A stretch of DNA of 64,000 nt from Coriobacteriaceae bacterium (GCA_025993015.1 DAJPFV010000001.1:1550001-1614000), one strand, 5' to 3'; shown: positions 25,596-36,525, counted from the first letter of the stretch. Translations and numbers: made by a program. The notes: a model not told the origin generated them from the letters alone.

Positions 25596-26111
25596 ATGGC
25601 TTTTAATACGAAGGTCGATGTGGCCGATACCGAGCTCGAGGCAGACGAGACCGTCACCGCCGAGGCCGAGGACGTAACGCTCGAGGACGAGGCCCTCGTC
25701 GAGGCCGAGTCCGATGCGGATGAGGACGACGAGGAAGCGGACGAGTCCGAGGACTCGCTGACCTATTCCAACGGCGTGATCGAGAAGATCGTTGCCATGG
25801 CCACCCGCGAGGTTCCGCACGTTCTGGGCATGAAGGGTAACCTCATGCACTTTGTGCAGGAGCAGTTCGGTGCCGAGAATCTGACCAAGGGCGTGACGGT
25901 CGAGGTCACCGATGACAATCGCGTGGTCGTCAACATCTCTGTCATCATCGAGTACGGCGCCTATGCGCCCGCGATCTTCGACGATGTCAAGGCACGCGTC
26001 ACCGAGCGCCTTGCCGCGATGACCGGCCTTGAGGTGGCGGGCGTCAACCTGCGCATCGAGGACGTCATCACCCCCGAGGAGTACGAGCACCGCACCAGCC
26101 AGCACGAATAA
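25596..26111 (+). CDS. Asp23/Gls24 family envelope stress protein
   Basis: 171 residues from ATG 25596 behind AAGGAGG. A very acidic stretch (about residues 5-52) precedes the Asp23 domain: NGVIEKIVAMATREVPHV, then VTVEVTDDNRVVVNISVIIEYG. Asp23 proteins coat the inner membrane face and rise under cell-wall or alkaline stress. Being last in the set with AmaP and DUF2273, it likely forms the same membrane-bound layer. A REP element and a terminator follow. Confidence 0.9.
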   Translation: MAFNTKVDVADTELEADETVTAEAEDVTLEDEALVEAESDADEDDEEADESEDSLTYSNGVIEKIVAMATREVPHVLGMKGNLMHFVQEQFGAENLTKGVTVEVTDDNRVVVNISVIIEYGAYAPAIFDDVKARVTERLAAMTGLEVAGVNLRIEDVITPEEYEHRTSQHE

Positions 26112-26146
26112 CCTTCCAAAAAGGGACAGGTTTGTTTTGGCAGGTT
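26110..26146. repeat. REP-like element, CCTGCCAAAA type
   Basis: AACCTTCCAAAA and TTTTGGCAGGTT flank AGGGACAGGTTTG. Together with the following TATCTGC it matches 53251-53295 almost base for base. Confidence 0.65.
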
Positions 26147-26163
26147 TTATCTGCGAAAACGTT

Positions 26164-26206
26164 AAACGGCCGACCGCGCAAGCAAAAGCGTGGCCGGCCG
26201 TTTTTT
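26164..26206 (+). terminator. Rho-independent terminator after Asp23 gene
   Basis: AAACGGCCG(acc)GCG and GCG(t)GGCCGGCCGTTTTTT form a GC-rich stem with a six-base U-run. Confidence 0.75.
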
Positions 26207-26319
26207 GTATGCCCCCCGATGTAGGCATACCGCTCGTCTAACTAGGGGTTGCAATCGTCGCGTTCCGCGTTACCCTAATGGGCGCATTGTTTCCAAATTG
26301 TTAACGAGGAGTTGCCGTA

Positions 26320-27342
26320 ATGGCCGACGAGCACGAAACAGAAAGCAAGGCATGGGCGATTGAGGCCGCCGCGGCAGAGGCGGCGTCGCGTGCTGCCGAG
26401 GAGGTGCATCGTCCTCCCGTAGTGCCGATGGAGCGCGTGGTCGATCGCGATGTTATCGAGCGTGGCGAGCGTGCTGGTCGCAAGCGCAGCCAGGAGCCGG
26501 GCTTTCCGCGCTTTTTTGCCGAGCTCAACCTGGGCCTAATTCTCACGGCGTTCGCCATCGTGGCCTTTAAAACCCCTAATCACTTTGCCTTCGGCGGCAC
26601 CTCGGGCGTTTCGGTCATCCTATCCACACTGTTCCCGACTCTGCCCGTCGGTGTCTTTATGTGGATCATCAACGCGGTCCTGGTCGTCCTGGGTTTTATC
26701 TTTTTGGAGCGCAAGGCAATCCTTTGGAGCGTCTTTGCCTCGTTTGCGCTTTCGGCCTACGTTTCGCTGTTTGAGATTTTCATTCCGACCGATGTTTCGC
26801 TCACAGGCGACATGTGGCTCGACCTGTGCTTTGCCGTGATCCTGCCGGCGCTCGGCAGTGCCATCGTCTTTGACATCGGCGCCTCGACGGGCGGCACCGA
26901 CATTCTCGCCATGATCCTTAAGCGCCGCACCACGCTCGAGATCGGCCGTGCCCTACTTCTGGTCGATATTGGCATCGTAACTATCGCGGCCTTTTTGTAC
27001 GGCCCGCGCGTCGGTCTGTACTGCGTGCTCGGCCTGTTTGCCAAGACACTCGTGGTCGACAAAGCCATCGAGAGCATTCACCTGCGCAAGGTTTGTACCG
27101 TTATTTGCTCCGAGCCGCTTAAGGTCGAGGAATTTATCGTTAAACATCTCAACCGCACGGCGACCATCAGCCGCGGCTATGGTGCTTTCTCGGGCAAGTG
27201 CGTGACGGTGATCATGAGCGTGCTGAGTCGTCGCGAGGCCGTGCAACTGCGTCGCTACGCGCGCGAGATCGATCCGGGTGCCTTTATCACGATTGTCGAC
27301 AGCTCCGAGATCGTCGGCAAGGGTTTCCGCGGAACGAACTAA
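26320..27342 (+). CDS. YitT family membrane protein
   Basis: 340 residues. An unusual 65-residue charged N-terminus (Ala/Glu-rich, possibly helical) precedes five or six membrane helices with the YitT pattern GGTSGVSVIL...ILPALGSAIVFDIGASTGGTDILAMIL. The C-terminal DUF2179 domain runs from about 250 and ends with the SRREAVQLRRYAREIDPGAFITIVD pattern. Function is not established; related proteins are proposed transporters. RBS GAGGAG precedes ATG 26320. Confidence 0.85.
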   Translation: MADEHETESKAWAIEAAAAEAASRAAEEVHRPPVVPMERVVDRDVIERGERAGRKRSQEPGFPRFFAELNLGLILTAFAIVAFKTPNHFAFGGTSGVSVILSTLFPTLPVGVFMWIINAVLVVLGFIFLERKAILWSVFASFALSAYVSLFEIFIPTDVSLTGDMWLDLCFAVILPALGSAIVFDIGASTGGTDILAMILKRRTTLEIGRALLLVDIGIVTIAAFLYGPRVGLYCVLGLFAKTLVVDKAIESIHLRKVCTVICSEPLKVEEFIVKHLNRTATISRGYGAFSGKCVTVIMSVLSRREAVQLRRYAREIDPGAFITIVDSSEIVGKGFRGTN

Positions 27343-27492
27343 CGCGGTCGAGCTCATCAAACAATCGAATAGCGCCCTGCGCGTTGCAAATACGTCATGT
27401 TGGAGCATTTGTCCCCACATTGGGTGATAATGATGCTAAAGACATCGTTTGCGATCCAGACGATTCGCTCATGATACGAAGGGATGATTTCG

Positions 27493-28731
27493 ATGTTCTG
27501 TTCGCAGTGTGGTGCCCCCATGGGCGACAACGACAAGTTCTGTGGCGCGTGCGGTGCTCCTAATGCCGGTGCCGCAGCCTCTGCCCCTCAGGGTCAGCCC
27601 CAGCAGTTTGTTCCGCAACCGCCCGTGGCGAATGCGTCCAAGGGCTGTGTGGCTCAGGCGTTTGAGGACATGACCAAGACGCCGGGCGTGTTGCAGCGCG
27701 TGTGCCAGATCGCCTTTTTGCCGGCGCTTATCTGCGTCGTGTCGGTGCTCGTGCTGTTTATCCCCGTTATCGGCGGCATCGCGGCTGCTATCGGTTTTTT
27801 GGCTGCCTGCGTGGCAAGCGCATGCGGTTCTGGCTTTGGCATCGAATGGGGCCGCGACCTGTCGCTTAAGGTCGATGACGGCATGGATCGTCCGCTGATG
27901 CGCTCCACGTCGTTTGGTCTGGGCGTCTTTTCGGGTGTTATCTCGGGCGTGCTCAAGGTTATCGCTGCCATTCCCGTTATCGGTGTGGCGCTTTCGCTGG
28001 TGGAGAGCGTGGTAATTGGCGCCGCGGGTTCGTATTCATATTACGGCTCTTATGCGCTCGAGGCCGCGCTGATCGGTTCGCTGGGCCTGTTTGTTCTGGC
28101 TATGATTGCCGCGGCGGTCCTGGGCGTCTTCTTTACCATGTTCGCCGACATCGCCGTGATGCACTTTGCGGTGACCGGCCGCGTCGAGAGCGCGTTTTCG
28201 CTCGATAAGGTCTGGGCGGCCTTTAAGAACAATAAGACCAAGCTGTTCTGCGCTTCGTTCCTTCCCGAGTTTTTGACGGGCCTGGTCGCCAACGTTGTCA
28301 CCTGGATCCTGACGTTCGTCTTTGGCACCATTGCCTCTGTCGGTATGTATAGCTACTACTACCGTCCTACGGCTATTGAGGCGCTTGTTACCGGCGGTGG
28401 CATCACGCTCGTATTGTTCTTGGTGCTGACGGCGTTTGTCACGGTATTCCTCACGGTCTTTGGCAACATGCTCAAGCATCGCGCCGTTGGCTATTGGGTT
28501 GCACGCTACGCAAGCGAGTGGGCCGACGAGGACAAGGACGACGTCCTGACTTTTGTGCTGCCGTTTGAGAAGAAGTCTGCTCCGGCTGGTTTTAGCGCCG
28601 ACGCAGCGCCCGTATCCGATTCCGCTGCGGCGCCGGCGCCTGCGCCCGAGCCTGAGCCTGAGCCCGTGCCTGAGCGACGCAGCGCCCGTATCCGATTCCG
28701 CTGCGGCGCCGGCGCCTGCGCCCGAGCCTGA
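27493..28731 (+). CDS. Zinc-ribbon DUF4013-like membrane protein, tail frameshifted
   Basis: Start at ATG 27493 (AAGGG nine bases upstream). Residues 1-20 form a zinc ribbon ([21 protein letters not shown]). A Gln/Pro linker leads to about five membrane helices in a DUF4013-like arrangement. The acidic Pro-Glu tail is interrupted: a 76-bp tandem duplication (28600-28751) shifts the frame and ends translation at 28731. If one copy were removed the frame would continue through a PEPEPA repeat to a stop at 28915. The protein may act as a membrane sensor or scaffold; no function is assigned. Confidence 0.7.
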   Translation: MFCSQCGAPMGDNDKFCGACGAPNAGAAASAPQGQPQQFVPQPPVANASKGCVAQAFEDMTKTPGVLQRVCQIAFLPALICVVSVLVLFIPVIGGIAAAIGFLAACVASACGSGFGIEWGRDLSLKVDDGMDRPLMRSTSFGLGVFSGVISGVLKVIAAIPVIGVALSLVESVVIGAAGSYSYYGSYALEAALIGSLGLFVLAMIAAAVLGVFFTMFADIAVMHFAVTGRVESAFSLDKVWAAFKNNKTKLFCASFLPEFLTGLVANVVTWILTFVFGTIASVGMYSYYYRPTAIEALVTGGGITLVLFLVLTAFVTVFLTVFGNMLKHRAVGYWVARYASEWADEDKDDVLTFVLPFEKKSAPAGFSADAAPVSDSAAAPAPAPEPEPEPVPERRSARIRFRCGAGACARA

Positions 28732-28751
28732 GCCTGAGCCCGTGCCTGAGC
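28600..28751 (+). repeat. 76-bp exact tandem duplication inside coding tail
   Basis: Bases 28600-28675 are repeated without change at 28676-28751. As 76 is not divisible by three, the duplication changes the reading frame of the tail. Confidence 0.9.
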
Positions 28752-28780
28752 CCGAGCCCGCGCCCATGCCGGAACCGGAG

Positions 28781-28884
28781 CCCGAGCCTGCGCCTGAGCC
28801 CGAGCCTGCGCCTGAGCCCGAGCCTGCGCCTGAGCCCGAGCCTGCGCCTGAGCCCGAGCCTGCGCCTGAGCCCGAGCCTGCGCC
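28781..28884 (+). repeat. 18-bp tandem repeats encoding PEPEPA
   Basis: The unit CCCGAGCCTGCGCCTGAG occurs five times in a row (28781-28870) plus a partial copy. In the frame ending at 28915 it encodes Pro-Glu-Pro-Ala-Pro-Glu, a stiff, acidic tail. The minus-strand ORFs over it are by-products of the repeat. Confidence 0.9.
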
Positions 28885-28973
28885 AAGCTCCGACGAGGAC
28901 CCGCAGGACGAGTAACCCTGCCACCTGCCATTTGGGGACGGGGTAGAAACGGTAGGAATAGCGCTTGACAAAT

Positions 28974-29012
28974 AAGCGGGGGCGGACGTGCCGAAGCGTC
29001 CGCCCCCGCTTT
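28974..29012. terminator. Bidirectional terminator
   Basis: AAGCGGGGGCGGAC and GTCCGCCCCCGCTTT pair over 14 bases around GTGCCGAAGC. It separates the convergent membrane-protein and M20 genes and has A/T runs on both sides. Confidence 0.8.
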
Positions 29013-29055
29013 GATATCGCGATGCGGCTATGACTGCGAGATGGTCGTGGATCGA

Positions 29056-30519
29056 CTACTCGTCGTGCTTCTCCTCGCGGCGGGCGGCGGCGCGAGCGTC
29101 GTGGATGCCCTTGATTGCGGCGTGTCGGGCGGTGCGGGCATCGTGCATGGCGTCGCGGGCCTCGGCGGCCGTGGCCTTGGCAGAGCGCAGTTTGGCTGCC
29201 AGGTCGGGATTGGTCTCGGCGACCGCGGCAATCGTGGGGCCGTCGAGCTCTTCTTGTGTGGGCTCGGCCAAAAAGTCGATGGCATATTGGGCGGCCACCA
29301 TGGAGCCCTTGGCCAGTACCGACTCGTCAATCTTGTAGAAGCAAGAATGTTGGGCGTACGTGGCGCCAATCTGGGGGTTGCGCGTGCCAACAAAGGCGAG
29401 CACGCCCGGTACGCGGCGCAGGTACTCCGAAAAATCCTCACCCGAGAGTGTGCCGCGATAATGGCCTTGGCCGGTGGGGCCCAGGCATTTGATTACTGCC
29501 TGGCGGCAGCGCTCGCTCGAGGCGGCATCGTTTTCGACCTTGTAATTGGCGATGGTGTAGTCGGTGAGCTCTGCCTCGGCGCCCAAGGCGGCCGCGGTAT
29601 GCTCCACGATGCGGCGCATGAGCTCCGGCATTTCCTCGTGGGTCGAATCTCCGTAGGTGCGCACCGTGCCGGCGAGGTAGGCCGTGCCGGCGATAACGTT
29701 GCGCGCGGTGCCGCCGTGCAGCTCGCCGACGGTAATGACGGCCGGCTCGTAGGGACTGATCTCGCGCGAAACGATGGTCTGCAGAGCGTTGACGATCTCG
29801 GCGGCAACCATAACGGCGTCGTGACCGCGCTGGGGCATGGCGCCGTGGCACGAGGTGCCGCGGACGTCGATGCGGAACCAGTCGGTATTGGCCATGCGCG
29901 GTCCGGGCTCGCAGCTCACAGTGCCGGCGTCGACCTCACTCCAGATGTGCGCGGCGTAGGCGCCATCGACGCCGTCGAGCACGCCCGTGCCGATCATGAG
30001 TTTGGCGCCCTGGCCGTTTTCCTCACTGGGCTGGAAGACGATGCGGACTTCGCCGTGGATGTCGTCGGTCATATGGCGCAGGATCTGCAGCGTGCCGAGC
30101 ATCATGGCGATGTGGCAGTCGTGGCCGCAGGCGTGCATGCAACCCTCGTTGACGCTGGCGAAATCCTCGCCGGTCTGCTCGGTGACGGGCAGGGCGTCGA
30201 TATCCGCACGCAGCAGGATACGGCGGCGCGGCGTGCCGTCCTCGCGGTAGGCGTCGGGCGCGGTGCCGCGAAGGGTCGCCACCAGGCCCGTCTTAAGGGG
30301 ACGCTCGTAGGGGATATTCATGGCATCGAGCTGGTTGGCGATGTCAGAAGTCGTGCGCTCCTCGGCAAGGCTCAACTCCGGGTGCTTATGGAAGTGGCGG
30401 CGCTGCTTAATGATGTAGGGCTCAAACTCGGCGGCGATATCCTGGATAGCCGCGGTGACGTCGTCTGCCGCGCGAACCTCGGTTGCCGCCATAATCTGCT
30501 GTGCCTTGGTCTTCGTCAT
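29056..30519 (-). CDS. M20 family amidohydrolase/peptidase
   Basis: 487 residues with RBS AAGGAGC before ATG 30519. M20D patterns are clear: RRHFHKHPELSLAEERT, the metal ligands in HACGHDCHIAMMLG, QPSEENGQGAKLMI, and the dimerisation domain with CHGAMPQRGHDAV. Members hydrolyse N-acyl amino acids, peptides or related amides in the cytoplasm. The last 45 residues are highly charged (DAMHDARTARHAAIKG...) and not part of the catalytic fold. It is divergent from the amidohydrolase at 30688. Confidence 0.88.
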   Translation of the reverse strand: MTKTKAQQIMAATEVRAADDVTAAIQDIAAEFEPYIIKQRRHFHKHPELSLAEERTTSDIANQLDAMNIPYERPLKTGLVATLRGTAPDAYREDGTPRRRILLRADIDALPVTEQTGEDFASVNEGCMHACGHDCHIAMMLGTLQILRHMTDDIHGEVRIVFQPSEENGQGAKLMIGTGVLDGVDGAYAAHIWSEVDAGTVSCEPGPRMANTDWFRIDVRGTSCHGAMPQRGHDAVMVAAEIVNALQTIVSREISPYEPAVITVGELHGGTARNVIAGTAYLAGTVRTYGDSTHEEMPELMRRIVEHTAAALGAEAELTDYTIANYKVENDAASSERCRQAVIKCLGPTGQGHYRGTLSGEDFSEYLRRVPGVLAFVGTRNPQIGATYAQHSCFYKIDESVLAKGSMVAAQYAIDFLAEPTQEELDGPTIAAVAETNPDLAAKLRSAKATAAEARDAMHDARTARHAAIKGIHDARAAARREEKHDE

Positions 30520-30687
30520 GGTCGATTTGCTCCTTGCTGGCTCGATCGCAAAATCGTACAGGCTCTCTCCAGTATGCCACCTGCCGCTAGGGCTGGTAAA
30601 GTTGCCGTTTGCCGCTTAGGGTTTTGTAACAAGAGTGGGGGAGTACACTCGGGGGTGTTGAATTTCCTGCCAGAGATGGGGATGCCC

Positions 30688-32325
30688 ATGCAACATATCG
30701 ATCGGATTATCCGCTCCAAGAACGTCTTTACCGCGCAAGACGGCGTCGATATCGCCCGCGAGCTGGCGATTGCTATCGCAGGCGACCGTATCGTCGCAGT
30801 CGGCAAGCCCGATGACGTGATTGCCGCCGCTCCCGCCGCCACGCCGGTTATCGACTACGGCGAGCAGTTTGTCTGCCCCGGTTTCCATGACGCTCATCTG
30901 CACTTCTTCCATACCTCGGTCGGTTCCTCGCCGTACATGCTCATGGATATGGGCACGTCCGAGGCGGCGCTGGTGCAACACGCGCTCGAGTTTTCCCAGG
31001 ACCTGCCCGACGACGCTTGGGTTGTGACTCAGGGCTGGCGCGACTACCGTTGGGACCCGCCCGAGCATCCTACCAAGGCGTCGCTCGATGCGGCATTCCC
31101 CGATCGCCCCTGTGTTATGTATTCGGGCGACGGGCACACGCTGTGGCTCAACAGCCGCGCACTCGAGGCGCTCGGCGTCACGCGCGACAGCGAGCCTCCG
31201 GCGGGCGGTAGCTACGACAAGGACGCAAGCGGCGAGCTCACGGGCATTGCTCACGAGGCGGCTGCCATGCAGCTGCTACCGCGCTGCCTTGAGTGGCTGG
31301 GGGAGGATCGCATTGCAAGCGCTTATGCCGATCAAATGAGGCGTATGGCCGAGCAGGGTATCACCTCGATCTGCGATATGTCGCTCATGCCTATGCCGGG
31401 CTGCGATTTTATCCGCGACGATGTCTACGACAAGCTACAGGCAGCCGGCAAGCTGGGCATCCGAGCCCATCTGTTCCCCACGTTGCTGGATGACCAATCG
31501 CGCTTAGAAGAACTGCAGACCCGCTACGCGAACAACGCGCTGCTCTCGGCGCCTGGTTTTAAGCAGTTCTTCGACGGCGTCTCGAGCGAACACACGGCCT
31601 ATCTCACCGAGCCCTATACCAACCCGCGCTTCCCGGGCGATCAAGGTCGCCTGACGGTTCCCGTCGAGCGCATGCGCAAGCTGGTTCTGGCTGCTGCGGA
31701 GCGCGGGCACACCGTTCGCATCCACGTCATCGGTGACGGTGCGATTCATGCCGCGCTGGATATCTTTGAGGAGGCCGCCGAACTGCACGGCCTGCCCCAG
31801 CACGGTCATAACACGCTTGAGCATCTGGAGAACCTCTTGCCCGAGGACCTCGATCGTCTACGCAAGCTTAACGTCGTTGCCTCGAGCCAGCCCTGTCACA
31901 TTACACTCGACCCGGGCGGCCCCGAGCGCGATCTGGGCCTGGAGCGCAGCCGCATCATGTGGCCGTTTGCGACCTATAAGCAGCGCGGCATTCGCCAAGC
32001 CTTCGGCACCGATAGCCCCATAACAGCTGTTACCAGCATGAACGTGCTCTACACGGCCATCACGCGCCAGGACCCCAAAAGCCACTGGCCCGAGGGCGGC
32101 TGGTTGCCGAGCGAGCGCATCGATGCAGCAACAGCCCTGCGCAACTACACCCTGGGCAGCGCCTATGCAGCGGGCGACGAGCAAAACCTCGGCAGCTTGG
32201 AGCCCGGCAAGTATGCCGACCTGGTAGTCCTGGATCAAAACCCGCTCATCGTTGACCCCCAAGACCTCCAGGCCACAAAAGTTCAGGCCACCTACCTGGC
32301 AGGCAACTTGATTTACGAGCGTTAA
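30688..32325 (+). CDS. YtcJ-like metal-dependent amidohydrolase
   Basis: 545 residues from ATG 30688, with GGGG six bases upstream; ATGs at 30676 and 30682 in the same frame are weaker. The metal-ligand motif is CPGFHDAHLHFFH (about residues 63-75), with conserved IHVIGDGAIHAALD and later FGTDSPI. The layout is that of the amidohydrolase_3/YtcJ group, whose natural substrates are mostly unknown. The last 142 codons and 43 following bases are repeated at 33201-33671, with an IS3 fragment between. The copy here is complete. Confidence 0.85.
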   Translation: MQHIDRIIRSKNVFTAQDGVDIARELAIAIAGDRIVAVGKPDDVIAAAPAATPVIDYGEQFVCPGFHDAHLHFFHTSVGSSPYMLMDMGTSEAALVQHALEFSQDLPDDAWVVTQGWRDYRWDPPEHPTKASLDAAFPDRPCVMYSGDGHTLWLNSRALEALGVTRDSEPPAGGSYDKDASGELTGIAHEAAAMQLLPRCLEWLGEDRIASAYADQMRRMAEQGITSICDMSLMPMPGCDFIRDDVYDKLQAAGKLGIRAHLFPTLLDDQSRLEELQTRYANNALLSAPGFKQFFDGVSSEHTAYLTEPYTNPRFPGDQGRLTVPVERMRKLVLAAAERGHTVRIHVIGDGAIHAALDIFEEAAELHGLPQHGHNTLEHLENLLPEDLDRLRKLNVVASSQPCHITLDPGGPERDLGLERSRIMWPFATYKQRGIRQAFGTDSPITAVTSMNVLYTAITRQDPKSHWPEGGWLPSERIDAATALRNYTLGSAYAAGDEQNLGSLEPGKYADLVVLDQNPLIVDPQDLQATKVQATYLAGNLIYER

Positions 32326-32368
32326 CTCCACATCCCACCCCTCAGTTGCGGTGAAATAGTCCCTAAAA
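31898..32368 (+). repeat. 471-bp direct repeat, copy 1
   Basis: Starts at ACATTACACTCG in the amidohydrolase gene and ends at CCCTAAAA inside a REP element. I found no difference from copy 2 (33201-33671) when reading through. Confidence 0.9.
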
Positions 32369-33200
32369 GGGGGTGCGGACGATTTCTTGGACCGCGCCTA
32401 GGCGTATCCAAGCTTCCTGCGGTACTCCATCGGGCTCAGCCACCCGAGGGACTTCTTGATCCGCTCCTCACGATAGTACACGAGGTAGGCCTCGAGCCTT
32501 CCCATGAACTCCTCGGCCGTCACGCCCTCCCAGTCCCTGTAGTGGAAGAACTCGTTCTTGAGGCGCCCGAAGAAGCCCTCGCAGGCCGAGTTGTCCGGGC
32601 TGCAGCCCTTCGCGGACATGCTCCTGATCAGGCCGTTCTCCTCGCAGATCCCGATCCACTCCGGCCAGCGGTAGTGGCCGCCCCGGTCCGAGTGGATCGT
32701 CGTGCGCGCGCCCGCCGGCCTCGCCGCGCAGGCCTTGAGCAGGCTCGAGTTCGCGAGGCGCTTGTCGGGGTGCAGCCCGATCGACCCAGGCGACGGGCAT
32801 CCCGTCGAAGCAGTCGACGATCGGGCTCAGGTAGACCTTCTCGCCGCCCGGGAGCCTGAACTCGGTGATGTCGGTGAGCCACAGCCGGTTGGGCTCGTCG
32901 GCGTGGAAATTCCTGCTCACGAGGTTCTCCGGCGCCTTGGAGACCTCGCCGGCGTAGGAGCTGTAGCCCCGGGCGCGCCTCTTGTTGTAGACGACCTCGA
33001 GGCCCTCCTCGCGCATCACGCGGGCCACGCGCTTCTCGCTGGCGCGGACCCCCTCGCGGCGCAGGCGCGCCCAGACGGTGCGGTACCCCCAGCACCCCGA
33101 GCCCTCGCGGAAGATGCGCACCACGCGGTCGCGTATGTCGGCGTCGCGGTCGCGCGGCGCGGCGACGCGGGGCCTCCAGTACTCATAGGAGCTCTTCGAT
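32369..33200 (-). mobile_element. IS3-family fragment, 5' end missing
   Basis: 832 bases lie between the two 471-bp repeats. They hold one IS end and most of an orfB-type transposase but no orfA and no second inverted end, so the element is truncated at its right-hand (5') side. Confidence 0.75.
32398..33198 (-). pseudogene. IS3 OrfB transposase, truncated and frameshifted
   Basis: Starting within the gene (SKSSYEYWRPRV), it encodes an HTH_21-like stretch and the rve integrase core with LWLTDITEF, DCFDGMPVAW, IHSDRGGHY and the final CEGFFGRLKNE. An extra G near 32793 breaks the frame between GMPVAW and SIGLHPDK. The remainder then reads on to the stop at 32398. It lacks the N-terminus and cannot be active. 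Confidence 0.8.
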
Positions 33201-33628
33201 ACATTACACTCGACCCGGGCGGCCCCGAGCGCGATCTGGGCCTGGAGCGCAGCCGCATCATGTGGCCGTTTGCGACCTATAAGCAGCGCGGCATTCGCCA
33301 AGCCTTCGGCACCGATAGCCCCATAACAGCTGTTACCAGCATGAACGTGCTCTACACGGCCATCACGCGCCAGGACCCCAAAAGCCACTGGCCCGAGGGC
33401 GGCTGGTTGCCGAGCGAGCGCATCGATGCAGCAACAGCCCTGCGCAACTACACCCTGGGCAGCGCCTATGCAGCGGGCGACGAGCAAAACCTCGGCAGCT
33501 TGGAGCCCGGCAAGTATGCCGACCTGGTAGTCCTGGATCAAAACCCGCTCATCGTTGACCCCCAAGACCTCCAGGCCACAAAAGTTCAGGCCACCTACCT
33601 GGCAGGCAACTTGATTTACGAGCGTTAA
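33201..33628 (+). pseudogene. Duplicate 3' fragment of the YtcJ-like amidohydrolase gene
   Basis: It repeats the last 142 codons of the gene at 30688-32325, with the same stop. It has no start codon or ribosome-binding site and is fused upstream to the IS3 fragment. Confidence 0.9.
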
Positions 33629-33671
33629 CTCCACATCCCACCCCTCAGTTGCGGTGAAATAGTCCCTAAAA
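33201..33671 (+). repeat. 471-bp direct repeat, copy 2
   Basis: Matches 31898-32368 without visible difference. Here the REP element continues intact past the repeat's end, so this copy holds the original right-hand junction. Confidence 0.9.
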
Positions 33672-33714
33672 TCGGCCTTCAAGCCCAAATACAGGAACTA
33701 TTCCACCGCAACTT
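33647..33714. repeat. REP-like element, AGTTGCGGTGAAATA arms
   Basis: AGTTGCGGTGAAATAGTCCCT and AGGAACTATTCCACCGCAACT are inverted copies with a bulge. A related element with the same outer arms lies at 62543-62610; its left half is also present at 32344-32368. Confidence 0.7.
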
Positions 33715-33817
33715 AAAAGAGCGCGTCCCAACAACGTGCCCCTATCTTGTGCATTCCATCCGCATCGCCATTTTGCTGCACTGACTTTTCCGAATGCCGG
33801 GCCCGAATTAGTCAACC

Positions 33818-33954
33818 TGGCTCCCGGGGCGGACCGGAGGGCATGAAGTTTGTCGCGAGTTCCGCACGCAAAGGAAAGCACTTAATGTGCTTTCCGTCTT
33901 GCGCAGGACTGTAGAGCAGCAAACTTCATGCCCTCCGGTCCGCCCCGGGAGCCA
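33818..33954. repeat. Giant nested hairpin upstream of groES
   Basis: A perfect 35-bp inverted repeat (33818-33852 with 33920-33954) encloses a second hairpin, GGAAAGCAC-TTAAT-GTGCTTTCC (33873-33895). No gene lies inside. The design resembles 36180-36314 on the other side of groESL. It may be a mobile palindrome, a structured RNA or a terminator-like barrier. Confidence 0.75.
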
Positions 33955-34121
33955 CTGCCGAGTTATCCCTCGGCATTCAGAAAATCTAAGTGCCAAAAAA
34001 TAAGATTTTTTGACTCCGTGTTGTATAACCCGCCATTCGTGGGTACCATTCAACGCGTACGCAAACAAAAAGGGTTAACCCGCGCGGCATGACCGCGCGG
34101 CCCAAAAAGGAGGAAACAAGC

Positions 34122-34415
34122 ATGTCGTCTTTGAAGCCGCTTGCAGATCGCGTCCTGGTCAAGCCCGACGAGGCCGAGCAGAAGACCGCTTCTGGCCTGT
34201 ACATCGCCAGCAACGCTCAGGAGAAGCCGCAGCGCGGCACCATCGTTGCCGTTGGCGCCGGTAAGGTCAACGACAAGGGCGAGCGCATCCCCATGGACGT
34301 TCAGGTCGGCGACGTTGTCATCTACGGTAAGTTTGGTGGCAACGAGGTCAAGGTCGACGGCGAGAAGTATCTGCTGATGCGCGCCGACGACATCTACGCC
34401 GTCGTCGAGGCCTAG
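34122..34415 (+). CDS. groES: Co-chaperonin GroES
   Basis: 97 residues from ATG 34122 with AAGGAGG nine bases upstream; an in-frame ATG at 34089 is upstream of the site. MSSLKPLADRVLVKPDEAEQ and the mobile loop region (TASGLYIASNAQEKPQRG) are standard. It caps GroEL during protein folding. A CCGCGCGG-loop-CCGCGCGG hairpin lies in the leader just before the ribosome-binding site. No CIRCE or HAIR operator is seen upstream, unlike many Gram-positive groE operons. Confidence 0.97.
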   Translation: MSSLKPLADRVLVKPDEAEQKTASGLYIASNAQEKPQRGTIVAVGAGKVNDKGERIPMDVQVGDVVIYGKFGGNEVKVDGEKYLLMRADDIYAVVEA

Positions 34416-34433
34416 CCTCGTCAGAATCTCTGA

Positions 34434-36149
<1,716 letters not shown>

Positions 36150-36179
36150 GGCCGACAAGGTCTAGAACTCCCACCGGGA

Positions 36180-36314
36180 ATCCGGGGGCGTGACGGGGTT
36201 TCTCTCCGGAACGTCCTCGGACATGCAAAGAGGCTCCGCATCGCGCTTCGCGCTGCGGAGCCTCTTTGCGTCCTGCGGAATGTTCCGGAGAGAAACCCCG
36301 TCACGCCCCCGGAT
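36180..36314. terminator. Giant nested hairpin downstream of groEL
   Basis: Perfect 33-bp outer arms (36180-36212 and 36282-36314) enclose a perfect 16-bp inner stem (36225-36240 with 36254-36269). The 13-base inner loop is itself GCGC-rich. There is no long U-run, so it is not a textbook terminator, although it must block or protect transcripts. The same nested architecture is found at 33818 and 59043. Confidence 0.6.
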
Positions 36315-36483
36315 CCCCTGCGTTTACGGCCTTGAGGTCGGCGTGGGCGGAGAATGTGGTTGATGGGGATACGTGTCCCTTTCGCTGTTTCGCGCTTTGC
36401 GCGAAAGGCGCGCTACTTTGGAGCGAACGGAGAACGTGGTTGTTGCGGCAACTGATCCCCACCATAAATTACCCTTGGCATAC

Positions 36484-36511
36484 TTGCGCGAAAGCCTGCC
36501 CGTGCTACACT
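36484..36511 (+). promoter_or_regulatory. Promoter for the FMN riboswitch operon
   Basis: TTGCGC (36484-36489), a 16-base spacer and TACACT (36506-36511) lie about 15 bases before the riboswitch. Confidence 0.5.
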
Positions 36512-36525
36512 TGCAATTGCTGTTT

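Noticed and set aside
28036..28971. Minus-strand Ser/Gly-rich ORF over the PEPEPA repeats
   Set aside because: Low-complexity reverse reading of the tandem repeat; no start signal.
32468..33688. 406-codon minus-strand ORF spanning the amidohydrolase copy and the IS3 fragment
   Set aside because: It joins reverse-strand amidohydrolase DNA to an IS3 fragment through the duplication junction; only the middle part is true transposase.
33955..34121. CIRCE or HAIR operator before groES
   Set aside because: No TTAGCACTC-N9-GAGTGCTAA or CTTGAGT-type repeat is present in the leader.
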